Assembly: GCF_016801775.1 (NCBI RefSeq)
Contig: NZ_CP069004.1
Location: 3,348,001-3,412,000, forward strand
Direction: 5' to 3'
DNA length: 64,000 bases
Source of the DNA: Sulfitobacter mediterraneus
Lineage (GTDB): Bacteria; Pseudomonadota; Alphaproteobacteria; Rhodobacterales; Rhodobacteraceae
The position numbers and the translations under genes are program-made. Below are positions 42,920-52,222 of the stretch, piece after piece. Below the pieces are notes generated by a model. The model worked only from the letters and a program-made list of their open reading frames with translations. It had not been told where the DNA came from and ran no database searches. The stretch's first letter is position 1; every line of letters starts with the position of its first letter.

Positions 42920-45000
42920 AGCCGTTTTCCTTCGATCACCCACATCCGGTCCGGAAAAGACCACGGCAGGGTAAGACCGTTGTTCATCAAATAGGCACCT
43001 GAAAGCGTGACCGGCCCGTTGCGCAGCGCCGGTGCCCCGCGCGACAGCCGCTCGCGATCATCGCGGTTGCGCAGATTGATCTCGTATGCGGCGTTTGCGT
43101 CCAATCCGGTCAGGCGCAGGGGGCGCGGCACAATCTGGCTGGGCGCGGCCGCAAGTCCGGCAAATGCCACGAAACGGCTGCCATCCTCGGCCATCTGCTG
43201 CTCTGCGATCATTGCCGCATCGCCTGTATCAAGGCGCAGGATATCTGCCCGCGCCATCCAATCGCGATTGGCCTTCCACCAGCCCGTGACATCGCGCAGG
43301 ACATCGGCCTCACTATCGGTCAATTCGCGCGGGTCCATTTCGAACCCCATGTGCCGCTGCGCCGCGACCCAAGCGCGGAACCTTATGTCATGTTTGCGCC
43401 CCGATGTGTGGCAAAGAAGCGGGCCGACATGGCTGCCGGTGACGACCATCGGCAGGAACAGCGCTGCGTTGTGCTGGATCTTGAGGCGTTCATGGGCATC
43501 ATTGCTGTCGGACAGCCAGACCCGTTGCGTGCGCTCCAGAATGCCAAAATCAATCCTCCCGCCGCCCGAGGCGCAGCTTTCAATCTCGACCTCGGGGTGG
43601 GCCGCGCCCAGCCGGTCCAGCAGGGCATAGGTGCCACGGGTCTGCGCCGCGTCGGGGGCGGGCAAAACCCGGTTGTGATCCCATTTTATATAATCGATGG
43701 GATGGGCGGACAGCAGGGCAGAAATCCGGTCAAACAGAAAGTCGCGCACCGCGTCTTGCGCCATATCAAGTACCAGTTGCTGCCGGCCGGTGATCTGATC
43801 TTCGGGGCCGAGCACCCAATCGGGATGGGCGCGATAGGTTTCGCTGTCGGTGTTGATCATTTCAGGCTCAAACCAAAGGCCGAATGTCATGCCCAGACCC
43901 TGCACATGGTCGATCAGCGGGCCCAATCCATCGGGGTATTTGCGGGCGTCCACCGTCCAATCGCCAAGCGATGTGGTGTCGTCATCGCGTTTGCCGAACC
44001 ACCCGTCATCCAGCACAAACCGCTCTGCGCCCAGATCTGCCGCACGGGCGGCGATGTCTTTGAGGTCCGACAATTTGTGGTCGAAATAGATCGCCTCCCA
44101 GCAGTTGTAATGCACAGGGCGGGGGCGGGCCGGATCGGGAAAGCGCACAATCGCGTCACGCAGATGACGTTGAAAGGCGGTCGCGCAGCCATTGATCCCT
44201 TGGGCCGAGAACGTTGCATATAGCGGGGCAGTGGCAAATTCTGTTGCGGGTTCCAATTCGGTGGCTGAGGCATTGCCGAACTGCACCAGTCTGCGGCCAT
44301 CGGGCAATTCTTCGGCCACCATCCGGTGCCCGCCGGACCAGCCGTAATGCAGAGCGTATGCTTGGCCTTGGGTATTGGTCGCGCCAAGGCAGGGTAGGAT
44401 CAAACCGGGAAAATGTTCATGCCCGCTGCGGCCCGTGCGGCTTTCGCGCATGCGGATGCCAGCGGACCACGGGCTGTGCACCATCTGAAATTCACCGCAC
44501 CAGCGACCCGCGAAATCAATCATCTCATCGGCCAATTGCGGCGCGGGCAGCACAGGTGCCGCTAACCATTCAAGGCGGACGGGCTGATCAGAGGTCAGCG
44601 CTGCCTGGGCCGTGATCATGTGCGTGTCGGCGTTGATCGTGAAGCGCGCAGTATAGGTGAGCCCCAGCGTGATATCTTTGTACACCAAGGTCAGCGCATC
44701 CGCAGTTTGCTGCGCATCCTCAAGCCTCAAGTCGGGATGGATCGCCGCCCCATCGGCACGGCGCAGCGACAGACCGGCCTGTCCGGGAAAGCTGCGTCCG
44801 GCGTCGGGACAGATCGACAGGGCGGGCGCCTGATCCAGCATACCGCCAGTCACATCCTGCCTTCCCGCTGCAAAAAGTGTTTCGAGGTTCTCACCCTCGG
44901 GCAGGGGCGAACCCCAATAGATCACTTCGGCCAAACGCCCATCGGCGCAGCCCAGAACAAGGGACTGCCGTCCATCGTCCAATCGCCAGCTTTGGATCAT
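42916..45000 (-). CDS. GH36 alpha-galactosidase
   Basis: 694 residues from ATG 45000 (ATGA overlap with the permease stop). GH36 marks are NCWEAIYFDHKLSDLKDIAARAADLGAERFVLDDGWFGKRDDD near residue 310, the nucleophile Asp in YIKWDHNR near residue 440, and the acid/base Asp in LSDSNDAHERL near residue 505; FGLWFEPEMIN precedes the nucleophile. There is no signal peptide, so imported alpha-galactosides are cleaved inside the cell. With the GH42 enzyme in the same operon it can handle mixed alpha/beta-galactosides. Confidence 0.93.
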   Translation of the reverse strand: MIQSWRLDDGRQSLVLGCADGRLAEVIYWGSPLPEGENLETLFAAGRQDVTGGMLDQAPALSICPDAGRSFPGQAGLSLRRADGAAIHPDLRLEDAQQTADALTLVYKDITLGLTYTARFTINADTHMITAQAALTSDQPVRLEWLAAPVLPAPQLADEMIDFAGRWCGEFQMVHSPWSAGIRMRESRTGRSGHEHFPGLILPCLGATNTQGQAYALHYGWSGGHRMVAEELPDGRRLVQFGNASATELEPATEFATAPLYATFSAQGINGCATAFQRHLRDAIVRFPDPARPRPVHYNCWEAIYFDHKLSDLKDIAARAADLGAERFVLDDGWFGKRDDDTTSLGDWTVDARKYPDGLGPLIDHVQGLGMTFGLWFEPEMINTDSETYRAHPDWVLGPEDQITGRQQLVLDMAQDAVRDFLFDRISALLSAHPIDYIKWDHNRVLPAPDAAQTRGTYALLDRLGAAHPEVEIESCASGGGRIDFGILERTQRVWLSDSNDAHERLKIQHNAALFLPMVVTGSHVGPLLCHTSGRKHDIRFRAWVAAQRHMGFEMDPRELTDSEADVLRDVTGWWKANRDWMARADILRLDTGDAAMIAEQQMAEDGSRFVAFAGLAAAPSQIVPRPLRLTGLDANAAYEINLRNRDDRERLSRGAPALRNGPVTLSGAYLMNNGLTLPWSFPDRMWVIEGKRL

Positions 45001-45845
45001 TTCACGGCCCCAAGGGTCAGACCGGCGATAAAGTGTTTTTGCATTAGGAAGAACATCAAGACAGGTGGCATTGCCGCCACGATAGATCCCGCAGACACCA
45101 GATGCCATGCCGCAACCCATTGCCCGTTGAGCGAATATAGACCCGCGGTGATCGGTTGTGTGTCCGCCCCTTGGGTCAGAACGGTTGCCCAGAAATAATC
45201 ATTCCAGATGAACGTAAAGATCAGCACTGAAAGCGCGGCAATCGCGGGCTTCATCAGGGGCATGACAACATACCAGAAAATCTTGATCTCGCTCACGCCT
45301 TCAACCCGCGCGGCCTCAATCAGTGCAAAAGGCATCGCCTTGATGAAGTTGCGCATGAACAATGTGCAAAACCCGGTTTGAAAGGCGATATGAAACAGTG
45401 CCAGCCCCATCGTTGTGTTGTAGATCCCAAGGTTCAGCGACAAATCGCGCACCGGCACCATCAGGATTTGAAAGGGTACAAAATTGCCTGCGACAAACAT
45501 GAAAAACAAGGGCAGGTTGGATTTGAACCGGTACACGCCAAGGGCAAAACCGGTCATGCACGACAGGGCCACCGCGCCGATCACGGTCGGGATTGTCACC
45601 TTGAAACTGTTCAGGATGTATTTGCCAATCGGCGTGTTTTCAAAGATCGCCGTGTAATTCTCAAGCAGGTTAAAGGAGGTCGGCCAGCCCCAGTAATTAC
45701 CCGCCGTGATGTCCCCAGCGGATCGGATCGAGGTCAGCGCCACCGCCAGAAGCGGCAGCAGCCAAACGATCAGGGCAATCGGCAAGGCGATCTTGTACAG
45801 TGTCTGACTGGCGGTTGAGGTCTTTTCAATGGGTGTCGGAAACAT
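44997..45845 (-). CDS. ABC sugar permease (MalG-type)
   Basis: 282 residues from ATG 45845, one base after the stop of the MalF-type gene, with a GGGGG upstream site. Six membrane segments and the inner-membrane EAA loop (EAARVEGVSEIKIFWYVVMPLMKP near residue 185) identify a carbohydrate uptake (CUT1) permease. It forms the pore with the MalF-type partner for the galactoside importer. Confidence 0.92.
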   Translation of the reverse strand: MFPTPIEKTSTASQTLYKIALPIALIVWLLPLLAVALTSIRSAGDITAGNYWGWPTSFNLLENYTAIFENTPIGKYILNSFKVTIPTVIGAVALSCMTGFALGVYRFKSNLPLFFMFVAGNFVPFQILMVPVRDLSLNLGIYNTTMGLALFHIAFQTGFCTLFMRNFIKAMPFALIEAARVEGVSEIKIFWYVVMPLMKPAIAALSVLIFTFIWNDYFWATVLTQGADTQPITAGLYSLNGQWVAAWHLVSAGSIVAAMPPVLMFFLMQKHFIAGLTLGAVK

Positions 45846-45846
45846 C

Positions 45847-46734
45847 TCAAAGCCCCCTTTCGTCGCGGTACATTTTGACAAGGAAGGCGGTGATATAAAC
45901 CATCATGATCAGGAATAGCACCACGGCAATCGCCGCGCCGTACCCCATGCGGAACCCATATTCCGAGAAGGCTTGCTCATACATGTAAAAGGCCAGAACC
46001 CGCGACGATCCCCACGGCCCGCCATCGGTCATGATCGAGATCAGATCAAAGGATCGTAGCGCCCCGATCACGGTGACAACCATGGCAATAAAGGTCGCAG
46101 GTTTCAGCTGCGGCAAGACGACATACCACAGCATCTTGAACCCCTTTGCATTGTCCAAACGCGCAGCTTCGATCTGCTCGGGATCAACAGCGTTGAGGCC
46201 CGTGAGATACAGGATCATACAATAGGCCGTCTGCGGCCAGAGACCGGCAGCGATAATGCCGTAGGTGACCCAGTCCTCATCTGCCAGCACCGCGATGGGG
46301 TCAAACCCAACCGCCTGAAGCGCGATGTTCAATAGGCCAAAGTTGGGGTCGTAAAACCATGAGAAGACAAGGCCAACAACAACCTGCGAAATCACGAATG
46401 GAAAAAAGAACAAAGACTTGTAAATCCGGATGCCGCGGACCGTCTGGTTCAGGAACAAGGCCACAAACAGACCCGCCGGGATCGCCAGCATGTAAAGCAC
46501 CAGCCAGATCACGTTGTTCTTGAGAGAGGTATAGAACGCGTCGTCGTCCATCAGCTCTACATAGTTGGAGAGGCCGACGTATTCTTTCTCGCCCAGCCCG
46601 TCCCAGGCATAAAGCGAGATGCTCATGGACTGAAAAATCGGGATGATGACGTAAATCGCGAACATCGCAATGCCCGGCGCGAGAAACAGCCAGGGTGCCA
46701 AACGCTGCTGGTTCTTTTTCCAGTAGGTTTTCAT
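45847..46734 (-). CDS. ABC sugar permease (MalF-type)
   Basis: 295 residues from ATG 46734 after a GGGAGGATG site; the frame is open upstream but only across the hairpin. About six membrane helices and the EAA loop (EAARLDNAKGFKMLWYVVLPQLKP near residue 205) mark a CUT1 permease. It pairs with the MalG-type gene next in line. A strong stem-loop separates it from the binding-protein gene, so it is probably expressed less. Confidence 0.92.
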   Translation of the reverse strand: MKTYWKKNQQRLAPWLFLAPGIAMFAIYVIIPIFQSMSISLYAWDGLGEKEYVGLSNYVELMDDDAFYTSLKNNVIWLVLYMLAIPAGLFVALFLNQTVRGIRIYKSLFFFPFVISQVVVGLVFSWFYDPNFGLLNIALQAVGFDPIAVLADEDWVTYGIIAAGLWPQTAYCMILYLTGLNAVDPEQIEAARLDNAKGFKMLWYVVLPQLKPATFIAMVVTVIGALRSFDLISIMTDGGPWGSSRVLAFYMYEQAFSEYGFRMGYGAAIAVVLFLIMMVYITAFLVKMYRDERGL

Positions 46735-46766
46735 GTCATCCTCCCCCAGGGTCGCAAATGGTACCT

Positions 46767-46794
46767 GTGCCGCCGCCCGTTGAGGCGGCGGCAC
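46767..46794 (-). terminator. Intra-operon stem-loop after binding-protein gene
   Basis: A perfect 11-bp G+C-rich stem (GTGCCGCCGCC / GGCGGCGGCAC, 6-base loop) lies 18 bases beyond the binding-protein stop. There is no T-tract on the leftward side. It would stabilise the binding-protein mRNA or attenuate read-through, giving excess binding protein over permease. Confidence 0.7.
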
Positions 46795-46812
46795 GTAGTT
46801 TAGATGGCAGCC

Positions 46813-48051
46813 TTATTTGTAGACCCGGCCCCGAACTTTTTCGAGACGCTCAAGGATCGCGTCCAGCCGCTCTGGCTTGACCATGAACTCCTGAAAGCCT
46901 TCCATGCCCGCTTTGGCCATCTCGGCTGGCGCGTCGCGGTCAAAGAACTGTGCGATGCCGCCCGTGGTAGAGCTGAGCATCTTGTAACCGGCCTGCAGGA
47001 ACTTGTCGTCGCCCACAGAGGAGTCCGCGTTGATCGGCAGCTGGCCCAGCGTGTCGTTGATCTGGGTCTGCACATCGGCGCGGGCCAGATACGCGAGGAA
47101 TTTCTTGGCGTCCTCTTTGTTCTTGGCATTGGCTGGGATGTGGATCGTGTCGGTTGGCGCCTCTTCGGCCAGCGGCACATCGGGGTTGATCACGGGGAAC
47201 TGGAAGAACCCGATTTGGTCATCCGTCAGGCCCGCTTCGCGCAGGGGCGCAACGGCAAAGTTACCCATGATATACATCGCGGCATCGCCCTGAACCATTG
47301 GCGCCAAGGCTTCCTGCCAGGAATAGGCGGCGTGGTTTTCAAGGAAGAAGTCAGCGTCGATCAGCTCTTTCCAGTTGGCCATTGTGGCGCGGACGCGGTC
47401 ATCGGTCCAAGCCACTTCACCCTTGGTCAGTGCCATGTGGAAGTCATAGCCGTTGGTGCGCAGGTTCAGATAGTCGAACACGCCGCCAGCGGTCCAAAGG
47501 TACTTGGTGCCGATGGTGATCGGTGTGATGCCCGCCGCGTTCAGGGTTGCGCCTGCCGCCTTGAATTCATCCCAGTTGGTGGGCACGGCGATGTTGTTCG
47601 CCTCAAACAGGTCTTTGCGATAGTAAACGCCCCACTGGTAATAGGTGTAAGGCACGCCCCAGATCTTGCCATCGATTGTCATCGACCCTTTGGCGGAGGC
47701 AAGGCTTTCGTTCAAACCGTGTTCGGCCCAAACGTCATCAACAGGCTCAAACAGACCCGCGTTGACGTATGGCAGCATCCGGTTGCCCGCATACCAGTTC
47801 GCCAGATCGGGCGCGTCGGCGGTCAGGAAGTTGCGGATCGAAGTTTTGTAGCCCTCGTGATCAAACAAGTTCCAGGTCACTTTGATGTCCGGATTTTCGG
47901 CTTCAAAACCTGCGATCAACGCCTCGAAAGCGGCCTTTGGCGCGGGGTCCGATGTATCGGTGTTGATCACCAACTCACCGGCAAAAAGCGATGAGGCAAG
48001 CAAAGTCGAAGTTGCCACAGCGGCGGCAAGAGTTTTGGTGCGATGGAACAT
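46813..48051 (-). CDS. ABC galactoside substrate-binding protein
   Basis: 412 residues from ATG 48051 with GGAGGAAA upstream. A signal peptide (KTLAAAVATSTLLASSLFA) precedes a family 1 extracellular solute-binding fold (LIAGFEAENPDIKVTWNLFDHEGYKTSIRNFL; GVPYTYYQWGVYYRKDLFEANN). First gene of the long galactosidase/De Ley-Doudoroff operon, so its ligand is probably an alpha- or beta-galactoside. It is divergent from the iclR-type gene across a perfect operator-like palindrome. Confidence 0.92.
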   Translation of the reverse strand: MFHRTKTLAAAVATSTLLASSLFAGELVINTDTSDPAPKAAFEALIAGFEAENPDIKVTWNLFDHEGYKTSIRNFLTADAPDLANWYAGNRMLPYVNAGLFEPVDDVWAEHGLNESLASAKGSMTIDGKIWGVPYTYYQWGVYYRKDLFEANNIAVPTNWDEFKAAGATLNAAGITPITIGTKYLWTAGGVFDYLNLRTNGYDFHMALTKGEVAWTDDRVRATMANWKELIDADFFLENHAAYSWQEALAPMVQGDAAMYIMGNFAVAPLREAGLTDDQIGFFQFPVINPDVPLAEEAPTDTIHIPANAKNKEDAKKFLAYLARADVQTQINDTLGQLPINADSSVGDDKFLQAGYKMLSSTTGGIAQFFDRDAPAEMAKAGMEGFQEFMVKPERLDAILERLEKVRGRVYK

Positions 48052-48093
48052 GGTTTCCTCCCTAAGGTCCCAGGTTTTTCCCTGTTGACGGAT

Positions 48094-48112
48094 GGTTTCA
48101 AATAATGAAACC
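48094..48112. promoter_or_regulatory. Candidate IclR operator
   Basis: GGTTTCA-N5-TGAAACC is a perfect inverted repeat 43 bases upstream of the binding-protein ATG and 94 bases upstream of the iclR-type start. A site between the divergent genes fits repression of both by the IclR protein. A good -35-like TTGACA faces the binding-protein gene at 48155-48160. Confidence 0.6.
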
Positions 48113-48205
48113 TTAATCTCAACTATTGAAAACACTGCGCTGATCAGCTATCCATGTCAACAGTTTCATAAGGTCGCGCCCTATGAAGCGGGAGGGGATT
48201 ATTAC

Positions 48206-48985
48206 GTGAACAAGCCGGTGCAAAACGACGGAACAGTCGGAAAAGCTTTGGAAATACTGGATATGGTGGCAGAGATTGGCCGCCCTGTTCGGTTCTCTGA
48301 ACTGCTGGCGCAAAGCGTTCATCCCAAGGCGACGCTCTATCGGTTCCTGCAAACGCTGACGAATCAACACATGCTGTCATATGACCCCGAAGACGGGACA
48401 TATTCACTTGGCCTGCGTCTGATGCGGCTGGCCCATACGGCATGGAAGAACGCCTCGCTTGCCCCCATCGCGCGGCCTTTTGTCGAAGAGCTGGCGGCGC
48501 TGGCGGGTGAAACAGTTCACCTTGCGCAGATCGACAACGGTCAGGTTTTGTTCGTTGATAAGCTGGAGGCGACAGACCGTTTCGAAACCCTCGCCGAAGC
48601 GGGTAAGGTTGCGCCCGCCTATTGCACGGGTGTGGGCAAGGCGATGCTTGCCTTTATGGCTCCAAAAAGGTTGCAACTGGCGCTGCAGCAACAGGCCTAT
48701 TTCCAATATACCCCCGCCACCCATTGCACCGCCGAAAGCCTCGCGATCGAGCTTGAGGCGATCCGCGAGGCGGGCATTGCCTTTGACCGACAGGAACACG
48801 AACAGGGCATCATCTCAATTGCGGCGCCGATATTGACCACGAATGGCCGTGTCATTGGGGCGCTGTCGATTGCCACATCCACCACACGTCATACGCTTGA
48901 AGGGTTGGACGCATTCCGTGCGCCACTTTTGCAAGCTGCTGAAAACATCGGGGCCGAGGCAACGTCCTGGCAATTCCCGTCCTAA
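48206..48985 (+). CDS. IclR-family transcriptional regulator
   Basis: 259 residues from GTG 48206, preceded 7 bases upstream by GGAGGGGA; longer starts lack a site and would cross the operator. The N-terminal IclR winged helix (VGKALEILDMVAEIGRPVRFSELLAQSVHPKATLYRFLQTLTNQHML) and the C-terminal effector domain (residues about 85-250; GKVAPAYCTGVGKAMLAFM, QEHEQGIISIAAPI) are intact. It is divergent from the galactoside operon, which it probably represses until a pathway metabolite binds. The ATPase gene follows in 21 bases. Confidence 0.9.
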   Translation: MNKPVQNDGTVGKALEILDMVAEIGRPVRFSELLAQSVHPKATLYRFLQTLTNQHMLSYDPEDGTYSLGLRLMRLAHTAWKNASLAPIARPFVEELAALAGETVHLAQIDNGQVLFVDKLEATDRFETLAEAGKVAPAYCTGVGKAMLAFMAPKRLQLALQQQAYFQYTPATHCTAESLAIELEAIREAGIAFDRQEHEQGIISIAAPILTTNGRVIGALSIATSTTRHTLEGLDAFRAPLLQAAENIGAEATSWQFPS

Positions 48986-49006
48986 CAACCGCGAAGGAAT
49001 ACTGAA

Positions 49007-50068
49007 ATGTCCGGTGTTACACTTTCCAAGGCCGTCAAAAAATACGGTGATGTTCAGGTGATCCATGGCGTCGATCTTGAGATCAACGAAGGCGAGTTCT
49101 GCGTCTTTGTCGGCCCCTCGGGCTGCGGCAAATCCACCTTGCTGCGGATGATCGCAGGGCTGGAGGAAACTACGGGCGGCCAGATCCATATCGGCGGGCG
49201 CGACGTGACCCATGATGATCCCTCGGACAGGGGCATCGCGATGGTGTTCCAGACCTATGCGCTTTACCCGCATATGACGGTGAAAGAGAATATGGGCTTT
49301 GGCCTCAAAATGAACAACGTGCCCAAAGCCGAGATTGAAAAGAAAGTCGCCGAGGCGAGCCGCATTTTGCAACTGGACGATTACCTGGACCGCAAGCCGA
49401 AGGCTCTGTCCGGTGGACAACGCCAGCGCGTTGCCATCGGCCGCGCCATTGTGCGCGGGCCGGAGGTGTTTTTGTTCGACGAACCTCTGTCCAATCTCGA
49501 TGCCGAGTTGCGCGTTGATATGCGCGTGGAGATCAGTCGCCTGCACAACAAGATCGGCGCGACGATGATTTATGTCACCCATGATCAGGTCGAAGCCATG
49601 ACCCTTGCCGACAAGATCGTCGTGCTCAGGGCCGGGCGCATCGAACAGGTCGGCAGCCCGATGGAGCTGTATCAGAACCCGGACAACAAATTTGTCGCGG
49701 GGTTCATCGGATCGCCCAGCATGAATTTTGTGACCGGTGTGGTGGAGGGCGGCAAGGTGCGCATTCCGGCGCTAAATGATGCCGTGATCGCCGCATCGGT
49801 GGCCTTGCCAGCAGAGGGCAGCGACATCACCGTGGGCCTGCGCCCGCAGGACTTGACGATCAAGCCGGCGAGTTCCCCGATCACGGTGGATATTTCAGAA
49901 CAATTGGGCGGGGTGGCCTATGACTATCTCAACACCCCAACTTCAGAGCGGATCGTGGTCGAGACCAAGGGCGATGAATTGATCCGGTCAGGCACTGCAG
50001 TTGAAGTGGTCCTTGCGCCCGGCACCGCATATTTCTTTGACGCCAAAACCGAGGCGCGGCTGCGTTAA
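49007..50068 (+). CDS. ABC sugar transporter ATPase (UgpC/MsmK type)
   Basis: 353 residues. Walker A VGPSGCGKST near residue 37, signature LSGGQRQRVAIGRAI near residue 133, Walker B VFLFDEPLSNLDAE near residue 153, the switch His in VTHDQ, and a C-terminal OB-like regulatory domain (about 235-350) all match CUT1 ATPases. It powers the galactoside importer whose other parts are in the divergent operon. It lies 21 bases after iclR and is not a separate drug or ion pump. Confidence 0.92.
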   Translation: MSGVTLSKAVKKYGDVQVIHGVDLEINEGEFCVFVGPSGCGKSTLLRMIAGLEETTGGQIHIGGRDVTHDDPSDRGIAMVFQTYALYPHMTVKENMGFGLKMNNVPKAEIEKKVAEASRILQLDDYLDRKPKALSGGQRQRVAIGRAIVRGPEVFLFDEPLSNLDAELRVDMRVEISRLHNKIGATMIYVTHDQVEAMTLADKIVVLRAGRIEQVGSPMELYQNPDNKFVAGFIGSPSMNFVTGVVEGGKVRIPALNDAVIAASVALPAEGSDITVGLRPQDLTIKPASSPITVDISEQLGGVAYDYLNTPTSERIVVETKGDELIRSGTAVEVVLAPGTAYFFDAKTEARLR

Positions 50069-50070
50069 GA

Positions 50071-51309
50071 TCAGATTGCCGGATCTACCCGATCCATAAA
50101 GGCACGGAAGCTGTCCAGATGGTCGGGATGTTCCAGCTGGCTGGGCAATTGCGCAAAGATCACCCGCATATGACGGGCGCAAAGCGGGTCGGCATGGATA
50201 TATTTCCACGGCACTCCAAAACTTGCCTCCAGAAGATCGCCAAATTCCAGTGCTTTGGTTTTCACGGGACCATCTTGCGCAGGGCGCAAGCCACCCTCGT
50301 GGTTGGCCGCGACCACACAGGCCGAATGCAACCAGTTGAGGCAATTGATAGCGGTGAACGGATCATTGACCCCCGGTGACATGGCGCGGGCAATCATCTC
50401 GACCAGTTGATCAACAATGAACATCAGGTTTTGACTTTCCGTCGGACTATGGCCAAGCGCGAAACAGGAGGTCAGTTCCTCCTTCCTTTCGTCTGGTACG
50501 TCTGGCCCCCAGATCCGCAGAACCACGGTGTCTTCCGTGACAAATTCGCCCACGGGCAAGGGAACATCGATGAACAGGTCATGATCCTGCGCCAGATCAC
50601 GCAGTTGTTCCTTGTTCATGGTTTGAATGTAGCCGGATTGCCCCAGGGTGACGGTTATGGCGGGATCACCGGTGGGTTGCTGCGAGGTCCCGGCGGGATC
50701 ACGATCTGACTGGGCATCAATCAGCGCCTTGATATCCCTGACCAGGCGTTTGCCCAGTCCGGCGGTGATATTGGACACATTGATTGTCTCAGGGATGTGG
50801 TGGACAAAATAGACAACCGTGAAGACCGACACGAAGGTCAGCCCAAGCGCGATGAGAATCGACAGATAAGGGACAAAAAGAGCGGTGGACAGATCTGCAT
50901 CGGCGCCTGTCGGGCTTTGGATCGCGCGGGTGATAAGCAAGGCGTAAACGAAGGTGGCAACCAGAATGCCAAGGCTCCATTGGTTGCCCCGATCGCGCAT
51001 GAAATTGCCAATCAGCCGTGGCCCGAAATTGCCTGAGGCAAAGGATACAGCCACAATCGTCATGGAGAACATCACCCCGGCAACCCCGAACACAGATTGC
51101 GAGATGATCGACATCAAAGACCGCGCACCGTCCACTTGGGTGTCGCGCAAACCTTTGGGCAAATCGAATGGTAACAGATCGGGATGCTGGTCAAGGTACA
51201 GGGTGCCTTGCGCCAGAACGGCGGCAAGGCAAACCAATGAGCCCGGCAAGAACCAATAGCTGGCGCGGACATCCTGGATCAGCTTGGCGACAAGGGCGCG
51301 TTTGCTCAT
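50071..51309 (-). CDS. DUF2254 membrane protein
   Basis: 412 residues. Four N-terminal membrane helices (residues about 15-155; YWFLPGSLVCLAAVLAQG, IISQSVFGVAGVMFSMTIVAVSFASGNFGPR) precede a large soluble C-terminal part (FVEMIARAMSPGVNDPFTA near residue 290). This is the DUF2254 pattern, a predicted membrane protein of unknown role. It ends 2 bases from the convergent ABC ATPase gene. A good EcfG promoter stands 70 bases upstream, so it belongs to the general stress regulon. Confidence 0.85.
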   Translation of the reverse strand: MSKRALVAKLIQDVRASYWFLPGSLVCLAAVLAQGTLYLDQHPDLLPFDLPKGLRDTQVDGARSLMSIISQSVFGVAGVMFSMTIVAVSFASGNFGPRLIGNFMRDRGNQWSLGILVATFVYALLITRAIQSPTGADADLSTALFVPYLSILIALGLTFVSVFTVVYFVHHIPETINVSNITAGLGKRLVRDIKALIDAQSDRDPAGTSQQPTGDPAITVTLGQSGYIQTMNKEQLRDLAQDHDLFIDVPLPVGEFVTEDTVVLRIWGPDVPDERKEELTSCFALGHSPTESQNLMFIVDQLVEMIARAMSPGVNDPFTAINCLNWLHSACVVAANHEGGLRPAQDGPVKTKALEFGDLLEASFGVPWKYIHADPLCARHMRVIFAQLPSQLEHPDHLDSFRAFMDRVDPAI

Positions 51310-51378
51310 GTGAGGCCGCTACGGTGAATATATTCGGGCGCTATCATGGGGTCTTTCATATCTCAGCCTGAGCGAATT

Positions 51379-51404
51379 AACGCACGACTTGCCTTCGGGG
51401 TTCC
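51379..51404 (-). promoter_or_regulatory. EcfG-type promoter for DUF2254 gene
   Basis: Reading leftward, GGAAC (51404-51400), 17 bases, then CGTT (51382-51379). This is the alphaproteobacterial general-stress promoter, placed 70 bases upstream of the DUF2254 ATG. Confidence 0.75.
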
Positions 51405-51412
51405 ATGGAATG

Positions 51413-52141
51413 TCACAAAATCGGCCGCGCGGGCAGCTTTTCGGTGTCAGTTTCGGCAATGCGTGCCAGCTCTTCGAGGTTGTTGATCTGCAACTCGCCG
51501 TCTGACCATGATGACAATTGCCGGTCACGCAGGACCGCCAGCGTCTTATTGGTGTGCACAAGCGAAAGCCCCAGTGCATCGGCCAGATCCTGTTGCCGGA
51601 ACGGCAAAGGCATCACACCGTTGCGTACCAATCCCAATGCCTGTCCCCGTTGGAACACCCGCACCTTTGCCCAAGCGATGGCTTGAATGGCGCTGCGCTG
51701 CCCGACGGAAGACAGCGCCTCGCCCAGGAAATGTTCCTCGCTGGCCGCAAGCCATGTCAGATCAAACGCGCGTTCGGGGTGGGATTTAAACAGGTTCCAA
51801 ATGCCTGATCGATCAAACACACAAAGGGTCATTTGCGTTGTCGCCTCAACGGAATGACCCATTTCGCCCATGATGCCCGCCTGCATCCCGATAAAATCAC
51901 CCGGAAACACAAAGCTCAGCACTTGCCGGCGGCCATTTGGCAATGTGTTGTACCGAAGTCCCATGCCGCTGAGAGCTGTGAAAAGCTGTGGACTGTTGGA
52001 CCCCTCCATCAAGATTGGCGTGCCGGGATCTACGACGAGCTCGCCCACCTTGAATTTCTGCATAAAGCGAACTTCTTCTGCCGAGAGGTCTTGAAATAGA
52101 GGTTTTTGACGTAGTGGGCAATTTTCGCATTTTTGGGCCAT
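51413..52141 (-). CDS. Crp/Fnr-family regulator
   Basis: 242 residues. The N terminus has CENCPLRQKP (Cys about 5 and 8) before a cyclic-nucleotide-like barrel (residues about 20-150) and a C-terminal winged helix with LPFRQQDLADALGLSLVHTNKTLAVLRDRQLSSW. Only two N-terminal Cys plus one in TLCVFD are visible, fewer than the classical FNR cluster set, so oxygen sensing is uncertain. Its position at the edge of the stress region and 103 bp upstream of DUF2254 suggests a stress or redox role. It is not the same branch as the persulfide regulator at 34206. Confidence 0.85.
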   Translation of the reverse strand: MAQKCENCPLRQKPLFQDLSAEEVRFMQKFKVGELVVDPGTPILMEGSNSPQLFTALSGMGLRYNTLPNGRRQVLSFVFPGDFIGMQAGIMGEMGHSVEATTQMTLCVFDRSGIWNLFKSHPERAFDLTWLAASEEHFLGEALSSVGQRSAIQAIAWAKVRVFQRGQALGLVRNGVMPLPFRQQDLADALGLSLVHTNKTLAVLRDRQLSSWSDGELQINNLEELARIAETDTEKLPARPIL

Positions 52142-52222
52142 TTAATGTCTGCTCCTATGTCATAGTTTAATGCGGTGTGTTTCCGTGGCGCTATATTGGT
52201 GTTTCACTTTGGGGAAACGCAC

